NCBI GenBank assembly: GCA_025331125.1
Contig: JAOALB010000248.1
Location: forward strand, 1-52,105
From: Mycogone perniciosa
Taxonomy: Eukaryota > Ascomycota > Sordariomycetes > Hypocreales > Hypocreaceae
Direction: 5' to 3'
DNA length: 52,105 bases
The position numbers were made by a program, and so were the translations under genes. The notes below the pieces were generated by a model, which saw only the letters and a list, made by a program, of their open reading frames with translations, searched no databases and was not told the DNA's origin. Shown piece after piece: positions 1 through 11,899 of the stretch (position 1 is its first letter; the number at the start of each line of letters is the position of its first letter).

Positions 1-74
1 CATCCCTGACCTCTCTGTCAACATAAACCCACGAACCTCGGTTTATCCCTTGAGAATCAACCCGGATCGTCACA
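1..74 (+). repeat. 3' end of a family A Gypsy LTR, cut by the window start
   Basis: The 74 bases are the near-identical reverse complement of the start of the long terminal repeat at 47,906-48,312. They share the block that reads TGTRACGATCCGGGTTGAT on the minus strand, and end in GGATCGTCACA at 74. By the orientation fixed from the family A elements at 14.7 kb and 20.7 kb, this is the 3' end of an LTR lying on +. It keeps CpG sites and is barely mutated, unlike almost everything to its right. Whether it belongs to a full element or a solo LTR cannot be told because the rest is outside the window. Confidence 0.8.
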
Positions 75-286
75 GTTCTCTATACGAGGGCATAAATATT
101 ATGCCGATTACACTTAGTAGGAATACATTTAAAATCACCCTTATAGGGAATAGCGGATAGAATACCCCTGCATATCTTTAAGGGAAACACGAACCTAGTA
201 TTATAACCTAGTATAATATAATGTTATTTATATACAGTTTACCTATTAAAAATTTCATTAACCTGTACTCCTCCAAGTTTTGTCAG
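75..286. other. Unassigned spacer between LTR end and LINE
   Basis: No reading frame or recognised repeat is seen. Composition is moderately AT-rich and less degraded than the following 3.5 kb. Confidence 0.4.
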
Positions 287-1754
287 CAAGCTTCCCTCCT
301 ATACCTACAGGTACCCCACTTTTTAAGTGCCTATTCACTAAAAATTCTATAACCTTTTAACTATTAAAAAAATAAGCCTAATAATACTCTCTTGCCCCTC
401 CTAGGTATTTAAAGAAAAATAGTGAATACTATTAGACTTTAGGCAAATTAGGGATAACTAAACCTCGCTGCTGCTAGGCAGGCAGCACTCTAGCGACTCA
501 AGAAAAAGGGCACTCCTTTACTCCCAGGGTAAAAGGAGACTACAGTCCTCCCATTTATACCTAAAAAATACTGCATTAACAATAAATATATTAATATTAA
601 TATCCTTAAACTTAATTTTAGTTTTAATATAAGACCTAGTGTCTCTCTTTTTTTAAAAGGGATTTAGGAAGGCCTTTTTTCCTCTTTTTAAAGCGGGCTA
701 ATAAAAGCCCCCGCCTTTATAAATAAAAAGCAATCAAATATAGCATTTAAAATCTTTACCTAGATTAAAAAAATTAACTTAATTTAAAAGGCTAGGCAAA
801 TGGTATTACTTTTAGTAGCTTAAGCTATTAACGATTGCCTAGCTAAATATTAAAGAAAACACTATCTTTTAGCAGCTATACTAGCAAGTAAAGCCCTCTT
901 TAATACCCTCGAAAACCTCCTTTCCTTAAAGGCTTTTATAAACCCTGAAAAATCAGGCAGGAACCTTCCTTTTACTTAACTATTAACTATTTAATTAATT
1001 AGTAAAAAGCCTTATTAAAATAATAAATAATAGTAAATTAAACTTTAACCTTTAAATAAAACTAGCGCAAAAACCCCCTTGTTAGCTAATAGCCTATAAT
1101 AAATTATATAGGCTATAGTTATAGCTATAGGTATAAATAAAAACTTTTTAATATAAGGGAATAGAAATAAACTTGCCTTTTAAAGTAATAGTAGGCTAGC
1201 CTTTATCGCTTATAAAAATATATAAAAATAGGCGAAAACTATATTAAAGACTAATAATAGGATCTTCCTTTAAATCCCTTTAAACTATAGTTAGAAAAAG
1301 ATTACTATTATTAGTATTAAGCAGGAAGTTATTAAAATTAGTAACTTTAAAAGTAAAGATATTATTTACTTTTAAAAAGTAAAGTTTAAATTTATACTTT
1401 AAGTTAAAATAAAAGATATTAAAAAAAAGATCCTTGCCTTAGCCTTAACTATAAAGGCTAGCGGCCTAAAAATTAAAGAAGTATATATATAGAGGAGTTT
1501 TTTTATATAAAGTGTTTTTAAATACTATACTAATACTTTAAGCACTTTCTTTATTAACGCGCTAATCCCGATTAAGGCTTAAAAGAGCGCTAGGTTTAAA
1601 GAACCTTTAGTCTTTTACTAAAAGGCCCTTTTTAGCGAGACTATTAATACCTACTACTACTTTATCTCCTTTAAAAAAGAAGTTAAAATAGGCTTTAAAC
1701 TCTTTAACTACTTAGCTTTAATAAAGCTTTAAACTTAAAAGGTATAGGTAACCT

Positions 1755-1965
1755 AATGCAATAAATGCCTTAGCTTTTATAATCTTTAAAGGTATACTAA
1801 AACTGTACACTATAAAAAAGATAGTAAACCTGCATTTTAATATATTAATAAAAATAAAAACTATAATAACCTTATTTAATATATTAACTGCCTTAAACTT
1901 TATTAATTTAATGCTTTAAATTACTATATATATTTAACTATTAAAAATAGTGTAAAAGTATATAC
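1755..1965 (+). pseudogene. LINE ORF1 relic with CCHC zinc knuckles
   Basis: One frame reads QCNKCLSFYN, then TKTVHYKKDSKPAF, then NYNNLI and INCLKLY. The spacing fits tandem CX2CX4HX4C-type knuckles of a LINE gag-like ORF1, with several Cys and His codons turned to Tyr or stops. In living Tad1-type elements this protein coats the RNA intermediate. Only the knuckle region is recognisable. The upstream half (about 0.6-1.75 kb) is too degraded to read. Confidence 0.6.
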
Positions 1966-2299
1966 TATTAAAGAATAATTTAAAAGTATTAAAGAATTTA
2001 AGATTTAGGAATTCTAGAAAAGGAACCTTGCCCCCTTTACCTTTAAGCTTAGCCCTAGTACACTTAAAGGAGGAGCTTTTTAGACTGCCCTAGCCAAATC
2101 TTTTACTGCCCCTAGGGCCTAGATTTAAAGACCCCTCCTTTTAAGCAAAATAATACCCTTTGCCCCTGCAATAAAGCCCCTTTAAAATAAAATTAACCTA
2201 ATAAATATCTTTAATAGCTTCTTAAGGGAAAGTTTACTGGCCTGCTTTATAGTAAAGGTTATTAATTTAAACAACTTTATAAATAACGCTTTAAAGGAA

Positions 2300-3950
2300 T
2301 TCTTTAAAGGAAATAAACTTTATAAGTTTAATTTATAAATAATAAACCCTATTAAAACTGCTAATAGAATTCTGGCTTAAAAGTCTTTTAGGCTAATATA
2401 AAAAAACAGGGATAGTATTATAATACAGCCCTTTTACTAGCCTAAAAAGACAGCTTTAATATTATATTTATTTAAAAGCTATAGATTTACTAGGATACTC
2501 TATTATTTAAAAGATAAATAAAATCTTACTTTAGCTTTTAAGCATTTAACCTATTTAATAACTAAAGGGAGACTAAACCCTTTATCTTTATATATATTAA
2601 AAAATTATTAAATTTATTATATTAATAACATTTACTTTTAAGATTAAAGAGTAATTATATTTATTAGGTAAAAGTTTATAAATATATTATTATTAATGTT
2701 TACTGTAAGGCTTCCTTTAATACTATATTAAAAACCCTTAAAAGGTAAAGTTAGCCCCCTTTAAATTTAATTATTGCAGCAGATTTTAATGCATTATATT
2801 AAATATAGTAACTAGGCTAAGTCCTAGATACTGTAGGCAATAAACTAGCTAAATAGGCAGATAGATATAACCTACCCCTGCCTTTATAAATACCTTTATA
2901 AAAGATTCTAGAAAATGCATTAACTTTATTTTTTTTAACTGCCTTATATTAATAACTATTACAAAAAACCTAAATATAGGCTTAGACTATTATATAGTTA
3001 CTACTATACTTTTAAGCTCTATTAGGCTAATAGCTAATATAGGAAAAAAATATATCCCTTTTAAAAGTTTATAAAAGTTTAGCCAGTTAATATATATAGA
3101 CCTAGCTTTTCCTGGAAGTAAACGCAATTAATTTAATTAAAAGGGATTTAAATGCAGCTATATAAATACTTTAAAGACTTTTTGCAGACTATATATAATT
3201 AATAGGTAAAAAGAAATATTAAAATAAATACAGTGCCCTTTAATAGAATAAAGACTGCCGGATAGCCTACTTAGCTTATATTACAGCGCCCTTTAAGACT
3301 AATAAATAAATTAAAGTAAAGAAGATATTACGCAATACTATTAAATATAAAAAGTGCAATTACTAAGATTAAATTATAGCTGAAGCTAGCCTAGGCAGGG
3401 GTATTTAGCAGGTAGTTAAATAGCGTAAAGTTATAGACTGTTTCTAACCCCCCCCCCTTTAATAGATAGCGACAGGAGCATTTTAAACCTTAAAGAGTAA
3501 GCGGCCTTTTTTAAGGGACACCTACTATAGTAAAAGGGAGCTAAAGAAAAAATTAAAGACCTTTAAAAACTTTAAGCTTTAGAGAACCTTTAAATACTAT
3601 AAAATAAAATAGTTATTAAAAAAGAGGCAAAAAAGGCTATAATTAAAGTAGGGAATACTATACCTAGCGCAGACAGTATATTAATTGCCTTTTTATACTA
3701 TATATAGCCTACTATTAAAGAGTTTATTATAAACCTTTTTAAAGGTTACTTTAAATTAAAATATTACCCCCTCCCCTTTAAAAATGCTAAAGTTACTATT
3801 ATATTTAAGTTTAATAAGTTTAACTATATAATTTATAAAGCCTTTAAGTTTATTTTACTACTATCCTATATAAGAAAAGGCTTTAAAAGGCTATTTGCTA
3901 AATAAAGTTTTATTAAATTTAATATTTATAAAAAAGATAAAACTTAACTT
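2300..3950 (+). pseudogene. LINE ORF2 relic: AP endonuclease and partial reverse transcriptase
   Basis: The endonuclease is anchored by IIAADFNAL (Asp codon 2,782-2,784), corresponding to the (G/A)DFNAHH active-site motif, followed by NKLAK and DRYNLPLP-like text typical of this domain. The RT portion from about 3,628 reads KAIIKVGNTIPSADSILIAF, then YYPLPFKNAKVTIIFKF and ILLLSYIRKGFKRLFAK. This is the fingers region of Tad1-type RTs. The frame is full of TAG/TAA codons. The palm YxDD motif, thumb and any RNase H are missing, so the copy is dead. The N-terminal limit of the domain is approximate. Confidence 0.7.
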
Positions 3951-3959
3951 TTTTAATTA

Positions 3960-6900
3960 AAAGATAAACTTTTATAAAACTAAATACTTTAAAAACACCT
4001 TTAAATAAATATAATTAAACTAATTTAATTAAAGTATTATTTAATTAAAGTTTTTTCATTAATTCTATAATTAATAAAAGATAAAAGTATAGTTAAATCA
4101 TTAATAAAATAGATAAACTAAAAAAAACATTATTATTACTTTAATTAAAGTAATTAATAAAAGAAAGTAATAGTATTGAAACCCTATACCTATAGCTTTA
4201 AAAACTATATTATCTAACCTATAATATAATAAATATAGTAGGATTAAAAAGGCTATAAGTAAAGAAAGGGTGTTAAAGGCAAAATATATTAAAATATTAA
4301 TTTAAGCAGTAATTCTAAATAATATAATTAAGATCAAACTTAACACTTTTTTAAATACTATTTTAACATTTATAAATACTTTAAAAGTTAATCTCATTAT
4401 AGAATTATTAAAAGTTATTAAAATATAGTTTTATAAAAAAAAGAAGTTAATTATCTTTCAGTTTACTTTATATTAAATAATTTTTATCTTTACTTATAAA
4501 TACCCTTTAAAGGAAAAGCTATTAAAGAAATTAAATATAATAGCTGTATATATAAAATTAAGTATATAAGCCGTTTAGTTATTATAAAGCTAACCTTTTA
4601 AAATTATAACTTTATAGCCTTTATAATTAAAGAGATTTTTAAAAAAAGATTAATTGATTTTAAAAACTTAAATACTTTACAACTATTAAAAGTATACTTT
4701 TATAAATTAAAATAGTTAAATATTACTATTAATTATAAACTAAATTAAAAATAGAAATTAATACTTTAAATTAATATAGTTAAAATAAAAAGGATTTTTA
4801 AATACTTATAAAACCTATTATAGATATAGGTATAGCTAACATAGTTTAATAGTTTATTTATTAAACTATTTATAGACTTTGAATTAAAAAGATATATTAT
4901 TTTAATTTAATTGGCTGTAAAATGCAGTTTAAAGGTATACCTTTACCAAACAGTTAATACTTTATTTAATAATAGGTAAGTTAATATAATCAAAGAGATT
5001 ATTATTAAAATATATATAAATAATATGTAATAAAAATTAAATTCTATATTATATTAAATACAGTTTTAATACCTTTTATATTTAAAATACTATTTAGTTA
5101 AGCTATGTAATTAATATTTAATTATATACTAAAGATGCAAATAAATACATAGAATATAATATAAGAAATAGTTATATTATAACTTTAACTATAAAGCTAT
5201 TTAATAAAAATATAAAATAAACGCTTTTTATAATTTAATATTAAAGTGAATATTAACTTTATATTTAAATATAAAGTTAATAAAATAGAAAAAAGGTTAT
5301 AAACGTTTTAATTTACTTAAAGGAGGAGGTTTTATATTAATTATTAAAGTAAGTTAAAAAAGATTCAACTTAATTAATATTAGCTAATAATTTAAAAAAT
5401 CTAATAAAAGTAATAAAAAAAATAATAAAAGCATATAAGAAAATAAAGCGTTAAAGGAGAAGATTTTAAAAGAGAGTATAAAAATGTAAATAAATTAAAA
5501 TTAATATTATATATAAAGGAAAAGGTATAAAAGTCTATTTAATAATTAATATAGTATTAAAGAGTTTTATCTTTATTAAAAGTCTTTAATCAAAATAATA
5601 AAAATAAAATAAAGTAGAAGATAACTTAAACGTTAATAGTCTTTTTATTAATTATATTACTTCAAAGATTTTATTAATTAAAGCTAAGTTAAGGACTTAT
5701 CTTAAATTAATTACCTATAAATTTAAAAGTAGTAAAGGGAAACTAATAATATATAAAACTGTAATTTTAATATATATTTTAAAAAGTAAAAAAATAAAGT
5801 TTATTTAAAGTTTTATAAAATATAAAAAGCTAAACTTTAAATTAATCTATTATAAACTATTTATATAATAAAATATAATATTTAATAAAGCAGTAATATT
5901 TTAATTTTTTAAAGGATAAGAAAAAGGTAATTAAATTATTATAAATGTATATTAAAAAAGGCCTTTTAAAAGAGGGCTATAAACTATATAAGAATTTACT
6001 TTTTTTAATATAAAAGAAAAATAATAGCTTTTACTTTATTAATTTTATTATATAAATAAGTTAAATAACTATTAAAAGTACTTCTATTCCTTTCAATGCT
6101 AATTAATTTAATATAGATTTTATAGGCTATATAATACTATTATTATTAAATTCCTTTTTAATTAATCATTAAATCCCTTTTAATAAAAAAGGTTAAAATA
6201 TAATTCTATTTATAAGGTTTATTAGCATTATTGAATATTATACTTTTTTAATAAATACTATAAGTTTAATAATATAAGTTTAATGTATTAATATATAAAT
6301 ATTATTCAATGTTATATTTATAATTTATTAACCATTTTAAAATAACATTATAGTATAAAGATTTGAATCTATATATAATAATAAAAAAGTAATATTTAAA
6401 ATTTAACATTATATTTGAAAGCACTTTTAAAATTTAAATACAGTTTAAATTAATATTAAACTATTAAAATATAATATTCTAACTATGAAATTAACTTTTT
6501 ATTAAAGATTAATTAAATTAATAAAATATGTATATAATATAAAGGGATCATAATTAATAATTAAGAAAACTATTAAAATTAAAGAATAGAAAACTATAAA
6601 ACTATTAATAAATTTTAATCCTTTTTGAATTTAATTAGCTATTATTAATATTAAATTAAATCTTTTATTTAAGTTATAAAACCTTTTATTAATTTCCTAA
6701 AAAATACACTTTTAAAGTAAATTAAAAATTAATTATAAACTAGAAATAAATTTAAAGACTTTATTACCTTTACTTTAATATTAAGAATAAGAAATAGAAA
6801 TGAAAAATATAAAAAGTGAACTTTAATAGTTAATAGTAATATAATAAACTAAAAGGCAGTTTTAATATAAATTATAAAAAAGAAAAAGTATTTCATTTAA

Positions 6901-7939
6901 TATAAAAGTAAATATTAGGTTTTATTGAAAATAAAGTATAATACTATAAAAAAGGAGTATAAAGCTTTACTTTAAACCTTTAAAAAGCTATACATTTATA
7001 TTTATAAACCTTTACTTATATTAAAAATAAATATTAAAGTAGTTATTAATTAACTAAATCAAAACATTAATAATGCTTTTAATAGGTATATAATTTAATA
7101 AATTAATTATATTCTTTATTTTAATTTTATAAATATATATTTAAATATAGTTTTATTTATACTATTAAAAAAAGTATAGCGAAAAGCTTTAATAAAGTAT
7201 ATAATACCTTTGAATAATATAAAGACTATTTAATCCTTTAATGGCAGATCTTTAATAATTAAAGAATAAAGTAAAAAGATTTTATATAAAAGATCAAAAA
7301 TTATAAGCTAAGCTAATAAAATACTACTATTAGCCTATAATTGTTTTTAATACTTTAATTATAAAGAAAATAGCTATTTAATAATATTATATAAAAATAA
7401 ATTATAAAAGGCAAAAGATTAACTTTTTAATTATAAAAGGAAAAGTATTAATAGCTATAAATATAAAATAATATATATAAAGCTATTATAGTATATTTTT
7501 AGTATTAATAGTTTAATTTATACCACTTTCAAAAACTAGCTATATTAATAAAATGAACTAGGCCTATAAGGAAAGTTTATTTTAATATTTCATAAATTTT
7601 AAGCCACTATAAATCTTTTTATTTTTTTAAAAGAAAATATAACTCTTTTAAATAAATAAAAGTGAAAGTTATATAAACTTTATTATCTGTAATAATAATA
7701 AAGTGTATTTTCAAATACATCTATTAATTTAATATTATAATTTAAATTATTATAAATAAAAGACTTAATATAAAGAAAATGTTTTATATATATTAAGTAA
7801 TCTAAAGGTTAAGATTATATAAATATTAATATATAACCTAAAAGCTAATTCCTTTATAAAAGTTAATTATTAAAGCTTAATATTAATATTAATAGAAATA
7901 GCTAAATGCAATAAAAAGTAGTTCTAGAACTTAAATAAA
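3960..7939 (+). mobile_element. Family B Gypsy relic, no LTRs seen
   Basis: This very AT-rich block is homologous in its left part (about 4,250-4,850) to the reverse complement of 15,106-15,720. The two therefore belong to one family in opposite orientations. The only domain read with confidence is RNase H near 6.89-7.26 kb. No flanking LTR was recognised on either side. The left edge is where the LINE text stops. The right edge is set by the solo LTR at 7,940, and element sequence may resume after 8,058. Confidence 0.55.
6890..7260 (+). pseudogene. Family B Gypsy RNase H relic
   Basis: Read through stops, the frame gives KEYKALLQTFKKLYIYIYK, then VVINQLNQNINNAFNR, then INYILYFNFINIYL. This fits the end of a Gypsy RNase H domain and the connection that follows (KRECRALL..LKKLRxYLYG, LVxQLN, TRWIxxILLFxFxxxHVPGxxHTxADxLSRR). 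Arg, Trp and Gly positions are mostly replaced by RIP-type codons. The copy is non-functional. Confidence 0.55.
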
Positions 7940-8058
7940 TGTAACGAACCGTCATACCGTCACGCCAACAGGCAAAAGAATAGGCTAATAATCGCATTTA
8001 TAGCAATTATCATAACGGTACCAACTGTATATAAGGGAAACGTGCTCGGAACGTGACA
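7940..8058 (+). repeat. 119-bp solo LTR with perfect 5-bp target duplication
   Basis: The segment starts TGTAACGAAC, ends GGAACGTGACA and is flanked on both sides by ATAAA (7,935-7,939 and 8,059-8,063). A second copy of exactly the same length, in reverse orientation and roughly 85% identical, lies at 45,397-45,515 with its own duplication. TG...CA ends, 5-bp duplications and absence of internal sequence fit solo LTRs of a short-LTR retrotransposon. It keeps several CpG sites inside sequence that has lost nearly all of them, as expected for a repeat below the length usually recognised by RIP or one inserted later. Strand is arbitrary. Confidence 0.85.
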
Positions 8059-8335
8059 ATAAAGGAATTATAGCTAATAAATATACTATAAAAGGCTTAA
8101 TAAAATATTCTATATCTTACTTATTATTTAACTAAAAACTGATTTTCCTTTTATAAGTAAAACTGCGTACTTGGCGGCTAATTAACTAAAATAAAGTCTA
8201 TATAGTAAAAGATTAATTAAGAGCGTATATTTAAAGGTATATAATTTAATAAAGAGAAAAGTCTATTAAGGCTAAAAGTAAATTAATGTAAAAGAAAGTT
8301 TTTTACTTTTGAAATAAAAAAGTAGATTTTAAAAA
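8059..8335. other. AT-rich spacer, unassigned
   Basis: No domain is readable. It may be the continuation of the family B relic interrupted by the solo LTR. Confidence 0.3.
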
Positions 8336-9165
8336 AAAGGGTAATTAACAATTTATTAAATATTAAGGTAATAAGTAATTTATAAAAGCTTAAGACTTTA
8401 AGGGATATAATTTATAAAAAAAGCTAATAAATATAAATTAATAAATAATAAACTAAAAAGTATAATAATAGTATTTATTATTTTTGATATAGTAAGAAAT
8501 TCTAAAGTATCCTTTTAAAATAGTATAGCTTTTAATAAATTTATTATTTATTAAACAGATTTAATAAAACTCTTAAAAAACTAAAAAGAATTTATAAAAT
8601 ACTTATTTAAAAGATATAGTTAAATAAACTATATATAATAAAATTAATCCTTTATATTTAAAAGGGATATAAAAAGGGATATTATAGTTAAAAATAATAA
8701 TAAAGCTATTATTAATATATTCAGTTTTTACTTTTATATTTAATTAAAATAAAAGCTTAAAATACTAACAAGTTTATTTTATAGTTTATAAAAAGTTATA
8801 AAAATACTTTAGTATAAAGTATATATATATATAACTATATTAATAATATATTCCTTTTATATATCTATTACTTTTATAGTAAAATCTAACTTTAAATTAA
8901 AGTAATATAATATTAAAAATACTTTTTAATACTTTAAAAAATAAAGACTTAAAATTAATTATATATAAACTCTTTGAAAGCTTTAATTAATTAATATTTA
9001 TTTAAAGCTTATTAAAGCTTTATATAAATTAAAGGACTTATTAAAATTATAGTTTAATAAAGTATTTTTAACTTTAAAATAATAAAGGTTAACTTTAAAC
9101 TTTAAAAAACTTTACCCTTTTTATAATAAAAGTTAAAAGATTTTTCTTATATACTAACTTCTTTA
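8336..9165 (+). mobile_element. Copia fragment (RT region), truncated both sides
   Basis: The segment follows the intact Copia element at about 30.2-30.93 kb almost base for base, with more TpA-directed changes. The best matching part is 8,870-9,120 against 30,660-30,920, which covers the RT fingers (RFNFKL.Q.NIKNTFLNAL in the better copy). It lacks LTRs, integrase and the catalytic YVDD. It ends abruptly at about 9,165, where a Gypsy integrase begins on the opposite strand. Confidence 0.7.
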
Positions 9166-9169
9166 CCTA

Positions 9170-9700
9170 ATTGTTTTAGTTAAAGTTAATATAACTTTTT
9201 AGATAGGCTTTAATAACCTGGTTAATACATTCTATTTATCTGTCTATCTATAAGTAGTATATAGTATTAAGCTTATAATTTATACCTAACTGGTTTATAA
9301 GTGCTTACTAGAATTTAAATGTAAAGGTTAATCCTTAGTTAAAAATAATCTCGGCTAGAATTATATAGTTGGCTGCAATAAATCGCAAAAATATATAAAC
9401 TAGCATTTCTGTATTTATTACTTCTTTATATAGAAAAAAGTAGGAGTATTTAGTAAATTAGTCTATAATTACTAAAATACTATTATATTTAATCTTTAAT
9501 CCTAGTTTAATAGATAGTGGTAGTTTAATAATAAAGTTTAATAAGATTGATTCTTATAGTCGCTTTAATATTAGTAAATGTTAAAGTTTACTGTATAGTT
9601 TATATTTCAAGGATTTAACTGTTTTATCAGTTATATAGTAAAAAACAATATCTTGCATTACTTTTTTAAGCCTTTAAAACTCGAAGTACCTTTATACTTA
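9170..9700 (-). pseudogene. Family A integrase relic
   Basis: The minus-strand frame reads KIKYNSILVIIDRFTKY, then LTFTFKF, then NQLGINYKLNTIYYLQIDRQ, then INQVIKAYLKSYINFNQNN. It follows the catalytic core of Gypsy integrases (xDSILVIVDRxTKY, SDRGxxFxSxFW, LGxxxxLSTAYHPQTDGQTExxNQ). The second catalytic Asp lies in a block where SDRG has become NQG. The N-terminal zinc-binding HHCC region is only faintly visible near 9.66-9.72 kb. The C-terminal GPY/F and chromodomain are lost by truncation. Confidence 0.75.
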
Positions 9701-9999
9701 TTTGCAGGTTTTGCAAATACCTTTATATCCATATACTAGGTATTAATAAACTTCTATAACTATATTCTTTTAGAGTTTATTTAAGATTTAAATCTTTTTA
9801 TTTTATTATTAAGTTCTTTTTTTATTAAACTTTATATTTTCTAGGAATCTATTATTATTCTAGGTAACGTAGTGCTCTTTAATGCATTAAAGTATAATAT
9901 TATTACTAAATACTTTATATATAGCTTAAAGTGCTATTTATTAATAATATCCTTTAAGGGTTTATTCTAAGATCTGCCTAGTATATTTAATTTTTCCTT

Positions 10000-11310
10000 A
10001 GTTGTAGTTAGTTTTTTTACTAAGTGCATCTGCTTATTTATTTTTAAATCCTTTCCGATAAATTAAAATATAGTTGAATTTTAAAAGGTATTCTATATAG
10101 CGGATCTGCTTTTTAAAGAGTTATTAAACTATCGCGAAGTATATAATATTCTTATAGTTAATATATACCTTAACCTTATATATTCCTTTTAGTAGGTAAT
10201 ATTACTATTCTTTAAATGTAAAAATAATAGCGAGGAATTCTTTATTATATATCAGATAGTTTAGTTCTGCGCTATATAGTACTTTAAAGTAAAAGGCAAT
10301 AGGGTATAGCTTACTATTTTTATCCTTTTAATTAAATTAAGCTTTTACTATAAAGTTAAAAGCATCTATTTTAACTTTTATTTTTTTTAAATAGGTTAAA
10401 TATAATAAGTATAGGTTTTTCTAAGATAAGCTGCTTAAATTTATTAAAGGTATTTTATATATTTAATACCTATAGAAACTTTTAATCTTTTTTAATAAGT
10501 TTATAGAGGGTTTATGCAATATTTTTATAGTTTTTAATAAATTATTAATAATAGTTAGTAAGTCTTAAAAAGCTTTAGACTTCTTTAACGGTTATAGGTA
10601 TAGGCCAGTCTTTTACTGCTTATACTTTCAATAGATTTATACAGATTTCTTTAAGGGTAATAATATACTTTAAGAAAGTGACTTTTTGCGTATAGAATTT
10701 GCATTTCTCTAGTTCTATAAGTAGTTTAGTATTTTATAGTATTTATAATACCTTATAGATATATACTTTATATTCTTTAAAGGTATTTAAGAAGATTAGG
10801 ATATTATTTAGGTAAATAACTATAAAGATATTAAAGTACTTTTTTAATATATTATTAATTATTTTTTAAAATGTTACAGGGGCATTAGTAAGACTGAAAG
10901 GTATAATAAAGTATTTAAATAAACTGTATTTAATTTAAAATGCGGTTATTTATTTATATCCTTCCTTAATTCGGATAAAGTTATAAACGCCTTTAAGGTC
11001 TAGCGCTATAAACTATTTCTTCCTATATAGTCTATTTTATAATTCTGTAATTAATAGTAATAGAGTTTTATCTTTAACAGTAGCTTTATTAAACTATTAA
11101 TAGTCTATAATTAACTATAGTTTACCTCCTTTCTTTAATATAAATATAATAGGATAGCCTACTTCTAATAAAAAGGGTCGGATATATCCTTTAGCTAATA
11201 TATTATCTAGATAATCGCATAGGCTTTTAAGCTCTTTTTCGTTTAGGTTATAGATTTTATAGAAGGTGGTGCTTGCACTGTCTTTAAGCTTAATTATATA
11301 GTCCTATTAA
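10000..11310 (-). pseudogene. Family A reverse transcriptase and RNase H relic
   Basis: The minus frame gives TVKDKTLLLLITELQNRLY, FIALDLKGVYNFIRIKEGYK, FKYFIIPFSLTNAPVTFQKI and QSFLGFTNYYQKFIKNYSNI, in the order of Gypsy RT motifs. The catalytic YLDD is now YLNN (codons at 10,803-10,814), two G-to-A changes that would abolish polymerase activity. RNase H ends with FNYILIYRKGFKNK and ADALSKK, matching the standard YRPGxxNxxADALSRR close. It is one of the clearest fossil polymerases in the window. Confidence 0.85.
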
Positions 11311-11679
11311 CTATATTCCGGTAACTTTATATTAAGTATTTCTTTAAATAACTTATTATATTTCCAGTATTCTTTAAAGATATTTTATAGTTATTCTAGT
11401 AATACTGCTATTTCAAGGCTTTTTATTTTAAGCATTTCATTAATATTATTAAATACTTTCTATAAAAAGGCAATTATTCTTTAAATTTATTTATCTTTTC
11501 TTTTACTCTGCTTAAGTTTTACTTTTAAGTGAATTGTTTCTATAATTAAATTAAAGGTAACTTTTTTAATTCCTTTTTTTAATATACTTAGGGGTTCTAT
11601 ATAGGATTTCTGCCCTGCAGCTAAAGCCTTTCTGATAGTTTTAATCGCTAGGGAAGCTTTGCTATTGCGCCAATAAAGC

Positions 11680-11860
11680 TGGCCATTCTCCCAGTCGATA
11701 TCAAGGTTATTGCGTTTTAATTAAAGATAACCGAGAATAATATCGTACTTATCGATATTCGCTATATTATAAAGAACTACTCCTTTACGCTCAGCGATTT
11801 TAAGCTTAAGATAATTAATCTTTTACTTAACCTATCCATCATTATATATAAAGGCTCCTC
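11680..11860 (-). pseudogene. Family A retropepsin-like protease region
   Basis: The minus frame reads LYNIANIDKYDIILGYL, then LKRNNLDIDWENGQLYWR. This is the C-terminal half of a retropepsin, where ILGxxWLxxxNPxIDWxxGxLxW is the usual wording. This 180-bp patch keeps more GC and fewer stops than its surroundings. The N-terminal DTGA motif was not identified. Confidence 0.7.
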
Positions 11861-11899
11861 CTTCTGCCTAATAAAGTTAATATAGTCTGGTTTTCTCTT

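Larger units (their letters stand above)
287..3950 (+). mobile_element. RIP-degraded Tad1-like LINE, 3' truncated
   Basis: This is a non-LTR retrotransposon fossil on +. Reading through stops, the order is an ORF1 with CCHC-type knuckles near 1.75-1.96 kb, an AP-endonuclease domain around 2.3-3.05 kb and the N-terminal part of a reverse transcriptase at about 3.63-3.96 kb. The two-ORF order and the RT wording (GNTxPxADxI, then LKYYPxPFK and IALLSxxxKG-like blocks) match the Tad1/I group of fungal LINEs. The element stops before the RT catalytic YxDD block, where a Gypsy relic begins, so it is 3' truncated. The 287-485 segment recurs in reverse orientation at 41,573-41,773. Nearly every change from consensus is C-to-T or G-to-A. 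The 5' end is placed by that shared repeat and could lie a little further left. Confidence 0.75.
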
